Shown piece after piece: positions 48,758-59,041 of a stretch of 64,000 nt of DNA; within the stretch, counting starts at the first letter, position 1, and each line of letters opens with the position of its first letter. Source of the stretch: Limosilactobacillus equigenerosi DSM 18793 = JCM 14505 (lineage in GTDB: Bacteria > Bacillota > Bacilli > Lactobacillales > Lactobacillaceae); the NCBI RefSeq assembly GCF_001311375.1, contig NZ_BBAS01000006.1, positions 34,800 through 98,799 on the forward strand, read 5' to 3'. The notes beneath the pieces are model-generated. The model saw only the letters and a list, made by a program, of their open reading frames with translations, was not told the origin of the DNA and made no database searches. The translations under genes were made by a program, and so were the position numbers.

Positions 48758-49623
48758 ATGGAACTCAAAGATTTGAAATATTTTAAAACGTTACTAGATG
48801 TGCGGAGTTATAGTGGGGCAGCCCAACAATGCGGGGTGACCAACCGGCGATTTCAACGATGCTGAAACGCTTGGAAGCTGAAATGCAGACGACCCTAGTG
48901 ACGAAAACGGCGCAAGGCATCGAACCAACGGCGGCCGGGCGGGTCGTTTATCATCGCGCCCAAGAGTTGTTGCAATTGGCCACTACTTTGCCGGTGGAAG
49001 CGCAACGGGCTAATCAACAAATTTTCCGGATCGGTTATTCGGAGTTAGCCGGGAGTGACTGGCTGGTACCGGTAATTAATCAACTTGATCGTGGGGGCTT
49101 GCTCGGCAACGTGACCACAATCCAAGAGAATTCCCACCATTTAGAGCGACACTTACTGGATGGGAAGTATGATGCCATTGTGTTTTCCCGCCTGGATAAT
49201 GAGAAAATTACGGGCATTGACTCAATCTTGTTAAAACAATACCAATTTAAAATTATCGTTAGTGAAAATAGTCCGTTGGCTCAATTGCCGGAAATCTCAC
49301 TTCACCAATTGCAAGATGAATTATTTCTAATGCGGCACAAACGGTTTTTATCGCGAATTGCGTTTGATCAACTCGGCCGGATGGTTAATTTTAAACCGCA
49401 ACGCCATTTGATTGTTGATAATTTGGAAGCAATGACGCAATTGATTGCCCAAGGAATGGGGGTTGGCTTTTTAATGGATTTGTCAATTAAACATTTGCCG
49501 GGGGTGGTGGCGATTCCCTTAATTCCGGAAGAAAAAGTTTACTGTTATTCATGTTTGGGAACCCGCCATGATTTTGTGCCCAATGATTTGCAACAAGCAT
49601 GTTTAAAAATCTTATTTGATTGA
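48758..49623 (+). CDS. LysR family regulator, one frameshift
   Basis: About 288 residues: N-terminal HTH MELKDLKYFKTLLDVRSYSG, AAQQCGVTQPAISTMLKRLE after restoring one C near 48842 (TNRRF becomes TQPAIS, the recognition helix), then a PBP2-like effector domain (FRIGYSELAGSDWLVPVINQ, LEAMTQLIAQGMGVGFLMD). Divergent from the reductase-transporter operon with a 230-bp shared control region, so it is its probable regulator. Confidence 0.9.
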
Positions 49624-49695
49624 GTGTACGTAGCTTTATGTGGTATATTTAACCTCAAATCGATGTTAAGAAAAGTCATTTAATGGGTGAAAATA

Positions 49696-50907
49696 ATGGG
49701 TGAAAATAAGAATTGTAAGTTTGATAAACAAATATTGGCTTTAGTAGGTAATGGATTTGATATTTCCATGCTTGAAAAATTACATTGGGTTAAAACAAGG
49801 TATGATGATTTTTATAATTATTTACATGATTACCATCTCGATAATATTAAAGACAATAAATTGTATAAAGAAATGAACGAATTAAAAGGTAAACAAGAAG
49901 GTAAACAAGAAGATAAACAAGAAGATAAACAAGAAGATAAACAAAAAGAAATGAATTGGAGTGATTTTGAGAATATATTACAAGATAAATTTAAAAACGT
50001 TCAAAATGATACGGGTGGGTCGAAGCAGGCAAGTGATCGGACAGATGAATGGTTAAATGCTCTTAACGAATTGACTGATATATCTACGAATTTTTAAATG
50101 AGGTTGTTGGTGAAAAACAATTATTAAGCGTAAGGAAATTATCTAAAAATGGAAAGTTAGCGAAAAATTCTATTGAATGTTTTCTAAAAGATTTAGAAAA
50201 GCTAAAAAATCAACCTTTAACTATAAAAATGGAGATAAATTTAAATTTGATTTTATTAATTTTAATTACACGATGTTACTAGATAATTATATGTTTTTAG
50301 ATTTAGAACAGTTTAATCCTCATCCTTATATTAATGGGGAAAGTAATTTAGATATTGCTGATAATATCAATGGTTATCTTTATAATTATCGTAATCTAAT
50401 CCACCATGTAAATGGCAATCAATATATTCGTGATTCTATGGTATTCGGATATACATTACAAGATTATCAATATAGTGAAAAAAAGGGTAAAAATGTTGTA
50501 ATGCATAAACCATTCTTGGGTAATTATGACGTACTGTATGAAGATATGATAAAAAAATGCGAACTGTATTATAATATTTGGAATGTCATTTGGTAAAACA
50601 GATAGTTGGTGGTGGAATAAAATTTATGAAAGATTAAAATGTAAAAATGATAATTGTGAACTAATTATTTATTGGTACAAAAATGACGATAATGTAGATG
50701 ATGATAATGTTATTGATAATGTTATTAAGAAATTTTTAAATATTGTTTGGGATAACTTTAATGAAAGCGAAAAAGATAGGTTCAGTAAAAACGAAGAGGA
50801 TAAGAAAAAAAATTTTTAGTGACGAGGTTAAAGATAAAATTCATGTATACCCTTTCAAAAATTCTGAAGATCATTATTTTTTAGGTACAAATTTAGAAGA
50901 TAATTGA
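49696..50907 (+). CDS. abiH: AbiH-like phage abortive infection protein, about four frameshifts
   Basis: Signature AbiH elements: N-terminal LALVGNGFDISMLEKLHWVK with TRYDDFYNYL, then FDFINFNYTMLLDNY, then HVNGN, SMVFGYTL, and NVIFGMSFGKTD-type region near 50580. The family gives lactococci phage resistance by abortive infection. A KQEDKQEDKQEDKQ repeat (residues about 70-88, 12-nt units) interrupts the helical insert. Frame breaks near 50095, 50200, 50580 and 50815 all occur at A/T runs. AT content is high relative to neighbours, consistent with transfer. Inserted directly before the T-box promoter of glyQS. Confidence 0.8.
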
Positions 50908-50910
50908 ATG

Positions 50911-50939
50911 TTGACAAAGGCTAAAAAGTTGCTTAGAAT
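50911..50939 (+). promoter_or_regulatory. Promoter of glyQS
   Basis: TTGACA (50911-50916), 17-nt spacer, TAGAAT (50934-50939). It begins 3 bp after the AbiH stop. Confidence 0.9.
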
Positions 50940-50945
50940 TTTAAG

Positions 50946-51161
50946 CAGTGAAATATTCGTAGCGATGACGAAGATCGGAGTTAGATTAAGTACGTAGCGA
51001 CGTGAGGATGGTGGAAGCTCACGGTTGATTTAAACAGTTTCCTAGGCCCTTTATCAGCTACATCCCAAACAAAGCTGTCTTACTGCGGTAAGAAAGCAGG
51101 GTGGAACCGCGAATTATTCGTCCCTGTAATGAACCAAGTTGGTTTGTTACAGGGACTTTTT
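50946..51161 (+). promoter_or_regulatory. Glycyl T-box riboswitch
   Basis: T-box element AGGGTGGAACCGCG (51098-51111) and the downstream terminator GTCCCTGTAA...TTACAGGGAC + TTTTT (51120-51161) are unmistakable. The 5' part holds stem I. Uncharged tRNA-Gly is expected to stabilise the antiterminator and switch on glyQS. The glycine specificity is inferred from the downstream genes; I did not resolve the specifier codon. Confidence 0.95.
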
Positions 51162-51180
51162 CATTAGAAAGGAGTCAGTA

Positions 51181-52149
51181 ATGACAGAAAAACTTACAGT
51201 GCAAGACATTATCTTCAAGTTGCAACAATACTGGGGAAGTCATGGCACGATGTTAATGCAAGCATATGATAATGAAAAAGGGGCGGGGACGATGAGTCCA
51301 TATACGTTCTTACGGGCAATTGGTCCGGAACCATGGAACGTGGCCTATGTTGAACCTTCCCGCCGGCCAGCCGATGGTCGTTATGGGGATAACCCGAACC
51401 GGCTTTACCAACACCATCAATTCCAAGTGTTAATGAAGCCTTCTCCAGCTAACATTCAAGAATTATACTTAGATAGTTTGCGCCAACTCGGGATTGAACC
51501 GTTAGAACATGATATTCGGTTCGTGGAAGATAACTGGGAAAACCCATCCATGGGTTGTGCCGGGGTCGGTTGGGAAATCTGGCTTGACGGAATGGAAGTG
51601 ACGCAATTTACGTACTTCCAAGTAGTTGGGGAACTCCAAATGGACCCCGTCGCCGTTGAAATTACTTACGGGTTAGAACGGCTCGCTGAATACATCCAAA
51701 ACGTTGATTCCGTCTACGATCTTGAATGGTCGGATGGGGTCTTCTACGGTGATATTTTTAAGGAACCCGAATACGAACACTCCAAGTACTCATTTGAAGA
51801 AAGCAACCAAGACATGCTATTAAAGTTCTTCGAAGACTATGAAGCTGAAGCGAAGCGGTTAATTAAGCTTGGCTTAGTGCACCCAGCTTATGACTACGTC
51901 TTGAAGTGTAGTCATACCTTTAACTTACTTGATGCACGCGGGGCGGTGTCGGTGACGGAACGGGCCGGTTACTTACACCGGATTCGGATTATGGCCAAGT
52001 CAGTGGCCAAGGCCTTCGTCCAAGAACGGCGGAAGCAAGGGTTCCCATTAATTAAGGACGAAGCTAAGCGCCAAGCAGTCTTGGCTAAGTACCAACAAAT
52101 TGAAGAGCAAGAAGCCAAGCGGAACGCTAACAAGAAAGGAGCCAAGTAA
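51181..52149 (+). CDS. glyQ: Glycyl-tRNA synthetase alpha subunit
   Basis: 322 residues, start 51181 after GAAAGGAG. Canonical sequence: [20 protein letters not shown], the class II motif [39 protein letters not shown], and [20 protein letters not shown]. Catalytic subunit of the bacterial alpha2beta2 enzyme. The stop overlaps the glyS start (TAATG). Frame intact. Confidence 0.98.
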   Translation: MTEKLTVQDIIFKLQQYWGSHGTMLMQAYDNEKGAGTMSPYTFLRAIGPEPWNVAYVEPSRRPADGRYGDNPNRLYQHHQFQVLMKPSPANIQELYLDSLRQLGIEPLEHDIRFVEDNWENPSMGCAGVGWEIWLDGMEVTQFTYFQVVGELQMDPVAVEITYGLERLAEYIQNVDSVYDLEWSDGVFYGDIFKEPEYEHSKYSFEESNQDMLLKFFEDYEAEAKRLIKLGLVHPAYDYVLKCSHTFNLLDARGAVSVTERAGYLHRIRIMAKSVAKAFVQERRKQGFPLIKDEAKRQAVLAKYQQIEEQEAKRNANKKGAK

Positions 52150-54210
52150 TGAGTCATACTTACTTATTAGAAGTCGGCTTAGAAGAAATGCCAGCCCACG
52201 TGGTAACGCCAAGTATGCGGCAATTACAAACGCGCGTGGAAAAATACTTAACAGAACAACGGATTGAATTCGATCAAATCACGCTTACTCAACGCCTCGG
52301 CGCTTAGCCTTGGAAATTACGGGTTTATCTGATAAGCAACCAGATATTGACGAATCAGTTAAGGGACCAGCCAAGAAAATTGCCCTCGATGATGAAGGTA
52401 ACTGGTCTAAGGCCGCAATTGGTTTCACGAAGGGACAAGGGGTTAGCGTAGACGATATCGAATTTAAGGAAATTAAAGGTACGGAATACGTCTTTGTTAA
52501 CAAGCACGTTGCTGGTAAGAGCGTGGCAGAAGTGCTGAGTGGCTTAAATGATGTCATTACGAGTATGACGTTCCCAACTTTAATGAAGTGGCAGAATACA
52601 AGCTCGACTTCATTCGGCCAATTCACTGGTTAGTTTCCTTATTAGATGATGAAATCGTGCCATTTAAGATTTTAGATGTCGAAGCAGACCGGCACACGAA
52701 GGGACACCGGTTCTTAGGTCACGATTTAACAATCAAGACGGCGACGGATTATGTCCAAACGTTAAAGGACGACTTTGTCATTGTTGATCCAGCCGAACGC
52801 AAAGCGTTAATTAAGGACCAAATCGAAGCGATTGTGGCTGAACACAATTGGACATTAGACTGGGACGAAGAATTACTCGAAGAAGTTAACAACTTAGTTG
52901 AATGGCCAACGGCGTTTGCTGGGAAGTTTGACGAAAAGTACCTTGTCTTACCAGAAGAAGTCTTAATTACTTCCATGAAGGACAATCAACGTTTCTTCTG
53001 TGTTCGTGATCAAGCGGGCAAGTTACAACCAGCCTTTATTGCCGTTCGGAATGGGAACACGGATTACCTCGACAATGTGATTGCCGGGAATGAACGTGTG
53101 TTAGTACCACGGTTAGAAGATGCCAAGTTCTTCTATGAAGAAGATCAAAAGGTCACGGTCGATGAATATGCCCAACGGTTAACGCGGGTTAGTTTCCACG
53201 ACCAAATTAGTTCGATGGCTGACAAGATGAAGCGGACCCGGGTGATTGCGGAACTCTTAGCCAAGGAATTAAACTTTACGGACCAAGAAGTGGCGGACTT
53301 ACAACGGGCGGCTGACATTTACAAGTTCGACTTGACGACGCAAATGGTTGGTGAATTCTCAGAACTTCAAGGGGTGATGGGTGAAATTTACGCCAACTTA
53401 ATGGGTGAAAATAAAGTCGTTGCCACTGCAATTCGTGAACACTACATGCCAATTTCGGCTGAAGGTGCCTTACCAGCAACGAAGGTGGGCGCGCTTTTGG
53501 CGGTAGCTGATAAGTTAGACAGTATCTTCAGCTTCTTTGCGGTCGACTTAATCCCAAGTGGTTCCAACGACCCTTACGCATTACGGCGGCAAGCTTACGG
53601 GATTGTGCGGATCTTAAATGATCAACAATGGCACTTGCCAATCTTCAGTGTGCAAGCCCAATTGCCAGCCTTGTTTGCAGCGGCGGGCTTAACACCAAAA
53701 TACGAAGTTGCCAAGAATGCCGATCAAGTCCAAAGTTTCTTTATGGATCGGATGAAGCAATTCTTCAGCTTGGCTAAGATCAGTCATGACGTGGTTGATG
53801 CCGTGACCGCAGTCCCAGCGACGGATCTTTTAAGTGTAATGTCAGCGGCTAAGGTCTTAGCGGCTCACCATCAAGATGCGGGCTTAAAGGACCAAATGGA
53901 AGCCTTGACGCGGGTGATTCGTTTAGCTAAGAAGCAACCAATCGACAATCCAACGGTTGATCCTACGTTATTCCAAAATGAAGCTGAACAAGCATTATTT
54001 GATCAAGTTAGTCACTTTGATCAAACGGCGGCGCTGGATGCTCAATTTGCGGCCTTGGTTAACTTCAAGGATGTCATCAATGATTACTTTGAAGCGAACA
54101 TGATTATGGATCCGGATGAACAAATTAAGCACAACCGGTTATCGCAAATGAATCAATTGGCGAACTTAACGCATGTCTTTGGGGATTTAGATCAATTGAT
54201 TGTTAAGTAA
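52149..54210 (+). CDS. glyS: Glycyl-tRNA synthetase beta subunit, two frameshifts
   Basis: About 688 residues. N-terminus [21 protein letters not shown] missing T near 52288 (restores [15 protein letters not shown]) and a missing G near 52590 (restores [20 protein letters not shown]) split the gene. The rest is intact through [17 protein letters not shown], the HD-like region and the anticodon-binding DALR-type C-terminus ([11 protein letters not shown]). Because the gene is essential and has no second copy here, both indels are most likely sequencing errors. Confidence 0.96.
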
Positions 54211-54224
54211 TCGTGTGTTAGAAT
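54196..54224 (+). promoter_or_regulatory. Promoter of dnaG-rpoD
   Basis: TTGATT (54196-54201), 17-nt spacer, TAGAAT (54219-54224), overlapping the end of glyS. Confidence 0.7.
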
Positions 54225-54261
54225 ACCAATAGTTATAGGCAAGTTTGATTGCTGCTGCTTA

Positions 54262-54293
54262 GGTCGCGTCCACCCAGTGGATTAGCGGCCTTT
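54262..54293 (+). terminator. Hairpin in the dnaG leader
   Basis: GGTCGCGTCCAC / GTGGATTAGCGGCC with a CCA loop and TTTC after it. Weak terminator or attenuator for glyS/dnaG readthrough. Confidence 0.5.
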
Positions 54294-54332
54294 CGTAACT
54301 AGAATTGGGATTTGATGAGGGGGACGATGACC

Positions 54333-56183
54333 ATGGCGCGGATACCGAATGCGTTAATTGACGAAATCCGGCAAGCCGTTGATATTGCCGATGTGATTGG
54401 GCAAGATATTCAATTACGCAAATCAGGTCATAACCTGATGGGACATTGTCCCTTTCATCAAGATGACACTCCTTCGTTCTCAGTGAACGAAGAAAAGCAG
54501 TTTTTCTACTGTTTTAGTTGTCATCGGACTGGGAATGTGTTTGGCTACTTGCAGCAACGGCATGACTTGAGTTTTCCTGAAGCGGTGCGTCAAGTCGCTA
54601 AGTTTGCTAATATTGCGGTTCCGGTGGCGGATGATCAAGCAACCAATCGGCCGGCGTCCCCAAATCGGCCATTATACGAGTTTCATACTCAAACAGCCGA
54701 ATTGTATCATCACTTATTAGTTAATACAGCGGCCGGACAAGGAGCATTGAAGTACTTACTTGACCGGGGGATGACGCGCGAATTAATTGATCAATTCCAA
54801 CTCGGGTTTGCCCCAGCGGTTGCTGACCAAGAAGTGTTGGTTAATTTCGCGAAGGAACAAGGGTTGGAATATGATACTTTACGTAGTACGGGGTTATTCC
54901 GCCTTGATCAAGATGGCCAATTACATGATCGGTTTGTTGATCGGGTCATGTATCCAATCAAGAATGAACGGGGGCAAGTAATTGCGTTTTCAGGGCGGTT
55001 ATTGCAAGCCAAAGGGAATGAACAAGCCCCTAAGTATTTAAACAGTCCCGAAACCCCAATTTTCAATAAACGGTTTGTCTTGTTTAATTTGGACGAGGCC
55101 AAAAAAGCAGCTCGACAAACCGGCCAGTTAACCTTAATGGAAGGGTTTATGGACGTCATTTCGGCGTATGGGGCCGGGTTGAAAACTGGGATTGCCTCGA
55201 TGGGGACTAGTTTTACGAGTGAGCAAATCCAAATCATTCAACGGTTAACGAGTCAGTTAGTGATTTGTTATGATGGTGACAGCGCGGGGCAAAATGCAAT
55301 TCGACGCGCGTTACAGTTATTACGGTCAACGGCGCCGGATTTGAGTTTACAAGTTGTCCAAATGCCAGCGGGCTTGGATCCGGATGAATACGTTCAAGCT
55401 AATGGTGGCGCGGCGTTTGTGCGGTATTATGAGCAACATCAAGTTGATCCCGTTGCGTTCGAGTTAGCGTACTTACGGCAAGGGTTGAATCTCAATAATC
55501 AAAGTGAATTATTGAGTTATTTAGAGGCGGCCTTACAGGTGATTGCGCAATTGCAACAGCCAATGGCGCAAGGGGTTTATTTGAACCAATTAGCCAGTGA
55601 ATTTAACCTGGATTTGGGAACCTTACAAGCCCAATTGCAACAAATCAAACCGGTCGTGACGCCACCACGAACAGCACCACCGCAAGCAAGGACGAGTCCT
55701 ACGGCAAGTCCGGTAGTGACAACGCCTAAAATTATTAATCGGGTTGAGCGGGCGGAACAATTATTATTGTATTGGTTTTTAAATTATCCGGAATGGCGGG
55801 GGCATTTACTGGCCCAAACCAATTTGGTGATGCCAGATACGAATTATCAAACGTTGTATTTGGCAGCCCAAGGGTATGTCGTTGAGCACCCGCAATATCA
55901 AGTTGCGGATTTCATGGCGAGTCTGCAAGCGCACCCGAATTTAGTGCAAACGTTAAGTCAAATCGAACAATTGGATGTCCAAATGCAAGTGGATGATGAG
56001 ATGATTAATGATTGTCTGCAGGTTCTCTTACAAGAGTCACCATTAGATGAGCAAATTAAGCAAGTTCAACAAGCACTGAAGGAGGCTAGTGCCACCAAAG
56101 ATCAGATGCAAATCGCCCAATTAACACAACAACTAGTTGATTTATACCAGCAGCAACAACAGGTAAAAGGCAGAGGAGAATAA
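54333..56183 (+). CDS. dnaG: DNA primase
   Basis: Makes RNA primers at the replication fork. About 616 residues. The zinc finger CPFH...FYCFSCH is at about 40-65. The TOPRIM domain shows [32 protein letters not shown] and [12 protein letters not shown]. The C-terminal helicase-binding domain is helical. Start candidates are TTG 54312, ATG 54327 and ATG 54333; GAGGGGG at 54317-54323 favours 54333 ([13 protein letters not shown]), which also fits the family. rpoD follows within 6 bp, the conserved macromolecular-synthesis operon. Confidence 0.97.
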   Translation: MARIPNALIDEIRQAVDIADVIGQDIQLRKSGHNLMGHCPFHQDDTPSFSVNEEKQFFYCFSCHRTGNVFGYLQQRHDLSFPEAVRQVAKFANIAVPVADDQATNRPASPNRPLYEFHTQTAELYHHLLVNTAAGQGALKYLLDRGMTRELIDQFQLGFAPAVADQEVLVNFAKEQGLEYDTLRSTGLFRLDQDGQLHDRFVDRVMYPIKNERGQVIAFSGRLLQAKGNEQAPKYLNSPETPIFNKRFVLFNLDEAKKAARQTGQLTLMEGFMDVISAYGAGLKTGIASMGTSFTSEQIQIIQRLTSQLVICYDGDSAGQNAIRRALQLLRSTAPDLSLQVVQMPAGLDPDEYVQANGGAAFVRYYEQHQVDPVAFELAYLRQGLNLNNQSELLSYLEAALQVIAQLQQPMAQGVYLNQLASEFNLDLGTLQAQLQQIKPVVTPPRTAPPQARTSPTASPVVTTPKIINRVERAEQLLLYWFLNYPEWRGHLLAQTNLVMPDTNYQTLYLAAQGYVVEHPQYQVADFMASLQAHPNLVQTLSQIEQLDVQMQVDDEMINDCLQVLLQESPLDEQIKQVQQALKEASATKDQMQIAQLTQQLVDLYQQQQQVKGRGE

Positions 56184-56188
56184 TTAAG

Positions 56189-57328
56189 ATGGCAAATAAG
56201 AAAAATGTCCTCATTTCATACGCACCCGAATTCAACAAGCAAGAATACGAAAAGTCAGTCGGCAAGTTGATTCGGGAACGGAAGCGGGCCAAGGAAATTA
56301 AGTACAGTGAATTATCGAAGTTAATTGCTGAACCATTCCAATTAAACGCCGATGGCATCGATTTATTGATGCAAAACATTGAAGATTCTGGGATTAGTAT
56401 CGTGGACGAAAACGGTGATCCCGATCCCCGTGCATTAAAGGCAACGGAAAAGCTCGAAGCTGCCGCACCGCGTGAAGATACAAAAGCGGCCACGACGGTT
56501 AAAATTAATGACCCCGTGCGGATGTACTTGAAGGAAATCGGTCGGGTGCCATTGTTAAATGCTGACCAAGAAGTTGAATTAGCGTTACGGATTGAAGACG
56601 GCGATGAAACGGCCAAGCAAGAATTAGCCGAAGCTAACTTACGGTTGGTGGTTTCAATTGCCAAGCGGTATGTTGGCCGGGGGATGCAATTCTTAGACCT
56701 CATTCAAGAAGGGAACATGGGGTTAATGAAGGCCGTAGAAAAGTTCGACTACCGGAAAGGATTTAAGTTCTCAACTTACGCCACTTGGTGGATTCGGCAA
56801 GCAATTACGCGGGCGATTGCCGATCAAGCGCGGACCATTCGGATTCCCGTACACATGGTGGAAACGATTAACAAGTTAATTCGGATTCAACGCCAATTAC
56901 TCCAAGATTTAGGACGGGAACCATTACCTGAAGAAATTGGGGCCGAAATGGAAATTGAACCGCAAAAGGTCCGGGATATCTTAAAGATTGCCCAAGAACC
57001 AGTCTCCTTAGAAACGCCAATTGGGGAAGAAGATGATTCTCACTTAGGGGACTTCATTGAAGATCAAGAAGCTACGAGTCCCGCTGAACACGCAGCTTAC
57101 GAAATGATGAAGAAACAATTGGAAAACGTCTTAGATACGTTGACGGACCGGGAAGAAAACGTCTTACGGCTCCGGTTCGGGCTTGATGATGGTCGGACGC
57201 GGACGTTGGAAGAAGTCGGGAAGGTCTTCGGGGTGACTCGGGAACGGATTCGGCAAATTGAAGCCAAAGCTTTACGCAAGCTCCGCCACCCAAGTCGGTC
57301 TAAGCAATTAAAGGATTTCTTAGAATAA
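56189..57328 (+). CDS. rpoD: RNA polymerase primary sigma factor
   Basis: 379 residues, typical of Firmicute sigma-A. Region 1.1-like N-terminus, [16 protein letters not shown] (1.2), [20 protein letters not shown] and [20 protein letters not shown] (2.1-2.4, which fits the TATAAT-type boxes seen), [12 protein letters not shown] (3), and [20 protein letters not shown] (4.2). RBS GAGGAG. Intact. A terminator follows. Confidence 0.99.
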   Translation: MANKKNVLISYAPEFNKQEYEKSVGKLIRERKRAKEIKYSELSKLIAEPFQLNADGIDLLMQNIEDSGISIVDENGDPDPRALKATEKLEAAAPREDTKAATTVKINDPVRMYLKEIGRVPLLNADQEVELALRIEDGDETAKQELAEANLRLVVSIAKRYVGRGMQFLDLIQEGNMGLMKAVEKFDYRKGFKFSTYATWWIRQAITRAIADQARTIRIPVHMVETINKLIRIQRQLLQDLGREPLPEEIGAEMEIEPQKVRDILKIAQEPVSLETPIGEEDDSHLGDFIEDQEATSPAEHAAYEMMKKQLENVLDTLTDREENVLRLRFGLDDGRTRTLEEVGKVFGVTRERIRQIEAKALRKLRHPSRSKQLKDFLE

Positions 57329-57338
57329 TAATCATGAC

Positions 57339-57370
57339 GTTCGGGGGAGTTTCCCCGAACCGTTTTTTTT
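57339..57370 (+). terminator. Terminator of dnaG-rpoD
   Basis: GTTCGGGG / CCCCGAAC stem with a GAGTTT-type loop, followed by CG and eight T. Confidence 0.95.
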
Positions 57371-57386
57371 AACGGAGGCAAAAAAA

Positions 57387-58313
57387 ATGTTATTTGAACA
57401 AAGGGTTAATTTAATGGGGTCAACGATTACGTTAAAGGTTGACCATCCGGCCGGAGAACAATTAATTACCGAAGCGGTGGAACAATTAGTTGATTATCAA
57501 AATCGTTTCAATGCCAATAATGATGCTTCCCAATTAATGCAAGTTAATTTAGCGGCGGGGAAACATCCTGTGGAAGTTGATGATGATTTATTTGAATTAA
57601 TTACACTTGCGCTAAAGTATAGTCAGCAACCGGGGAGTTACTTTAATGTGGCGGTTGGACCGTTAGTCAAATTGTGGCATATTGGTTTTAGTGATGCCCA
57701 CGTGCCAAGTCAGGGGCAAATTGCAGCGACCCGCTTGCTGACGGATGCCACTAAAATTGAGTTAAATCCAACCACGAAGGAAGTTTATTTACCTCAAGCT
57801 GGCATGGAAATAGATCTTGGCGGGATTGCGAAGGGCTTCTTCGCTGATCAAATTGCTCACGCCTGGCGGCAAGCAGGGGTTGAACATGCGCTAATTAACT
57901 TAGGGGGCAGTAGTATTGTCACGATTGGTGGTAATTTGAATAATGATGACCACGCGTGGCATATTGGCCTGCAAGATCCGCAAGGTAGTCGAACCGATTA
58001 CGCGACGATTTTACGGTTAAATAATCAAGCGATGAGTACATCCGGGGTATATGTCCGGAAACTTGAAGTCAATGGACAAACGTATCATCATATTTTAGAT
58101 GCGCAAACGGGATGGCCAATTAAATCCACGATGGCGAGTTTAACGGTGCTCGGCGCCTCCGCCACGATGGGAGAAATTTTAACTAAGATGTTGTTTGGTC
58201 ACACCAACGAAGAGATCCAACAAATTTTAGTGCGGTTAAACCTTGATGTGCAAATAATCACAATTGATGAAACCGGCGCCATGGCTTATATAGGGCGGGA
58301 TACACTTGCATAG
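57387..58313 (+). CDS. apbE: FAD:protein FMN transferase ApbE
   Basis: 308 residues. ApbE attaches FMN covalently to Thr/Ser of FMN_bind domains. Motifs: VNLMGSTITLKV, YFNVAVGPLVKLW, MEIDLGGIAKGFFADQIAHA (flavin/Mg site), ALINLGGSSIVTIG, and YHHILDAQTGWPIKSTMASL with the catalytic DAQTG. There is no lipobox, so the enzyme is cytoplasmic here. That matches the cytoplasmic FMN_bind reductase at 46712, the evident client in this window. RBS ACGGAGG. Confidence 0.95.
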   Translation: MLFEQRVNLMGSTITLKVDHPAGEQLITEAVEQLVDYQNRFNANNDASQLMQVNLAAGKHPVEVDDDLFELITLALKYSQQPGSYFNVAVGPLVKLWHIGFSDAHVPSQGQIAATRLLTDATKIELNPTTKEVYLPQAGMEIDLGGIAKGFFADQIAHAWRQAGVEHALINLGGSSIVTIGGNLNNDDHAWHIGLQDPQGSRTDYATILRLNNQAMSTSGVYVRKLEVNGQTYHHILDAQTGWPIKSTMASLTVLGASATMGEILTKMLFGHTNEEIQQILVRLNLDVQIITIDETGAMAYIGRDTLA

Positions 58314-58420
58314 AAAATTAAATTTGTGATAAACTATTCTAGTGATTGAATAATTTTATTGGATTCTTTTAGGTTCGAAAATAACGAACAGATAAGGATA
58401 AATTTGCAACGGAGGCAAAC

Positions 58421-59026
58421 ATGAAACATTACATTGGAATCGCGGGGACACACGCGAAAGGTTCAACGAACACCAAGTTAATCAACTTCATTCAAAAGCA
58501 CTTAGCCGGCAAGGCCGAAGTGGAATTAGTTGATGTCACTAACTGGCCAGTCTTCCATAAGACGGAAAACTTCGCTTTACCAGCTGGGGTGAAGGAAGTT
58601 GCTGACAAGATTGCGGCCGCTGATGGGGTAATTATTGCTACGCCGGAATACGACCACAGTATCCCAGCCTCATTGATGAATGGTTTGGCTTGGTTATCAT
58701 ACGGGATTCACCCATTCGATAACAAGCCAGTCATGATTACCGGGGCTTCATATGGGGCGTTAGGGACATCCCGGGCGCAAGCACACATTCGGCGGATTTT
58801 AGATGCTCCTGAAATTCACGCCCGGACGTTATCCAGTTCTGACTTCATGGTGAGTCGTTCATTAGGGGCCTTTGATGATGAAGGAAACTTAACGGATGCG
58901 GCTTTAGTGAAGCGTTTTGATGCTTTATTTGCAGAATTTGAAGTGTTAGTTGAAGTGGTAGCAACGTTAGCCGAAGCAAGTCGCGTAGCGGAAGCGGATG
59001 CTGAAAAGCTTGCCCACGAAGGTTAA
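58421..59026 (+). CDS. NADPH-dependent FMN reductase-family protein
   Basis: 201 residues, flavodoxin-like fold: HYIGIAGTHAKGSTNTKLIN (phosphate loop), AADGVIIATPEYDHSIPASL, PVMITGASYGALGTSRAQAH. It transfers electrons from NAD(P)H to FMN or a flavoprotein. Sits 15 bp before a longer paralogue; the pair may supply electrons to the flavinylated reductase, or act as azo/quinone reductases. RBS CGGAGG. Confidence 0.92.
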   Translation: MKHYIGIAGTHAKGSTNTKLINFIQKHLAGKAEVELVDVTNWPVFHKTENFALPAGVKEVADKIAAADGVIIATPEYDHSIPASLMNGLAWLSYGIHPFDNKPVMITGASYGALGTSRAQAHIRRILDAPEIHARTLSSSDFMVSRSLGAFDDEGNLTDAALVKRFDALFAEFEVLVEVVATLAEASRVAEADAEKLAHEG

Positions 59027-59041
59027 GGAGGACGAACGAAA

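Noticed and set aside
49888..49950. Short tandem repeats in the AbiH gene as a CRISPR array
   Set aside because: Units are 12 nt, contiguous, in frame (KQED) and without spacers.
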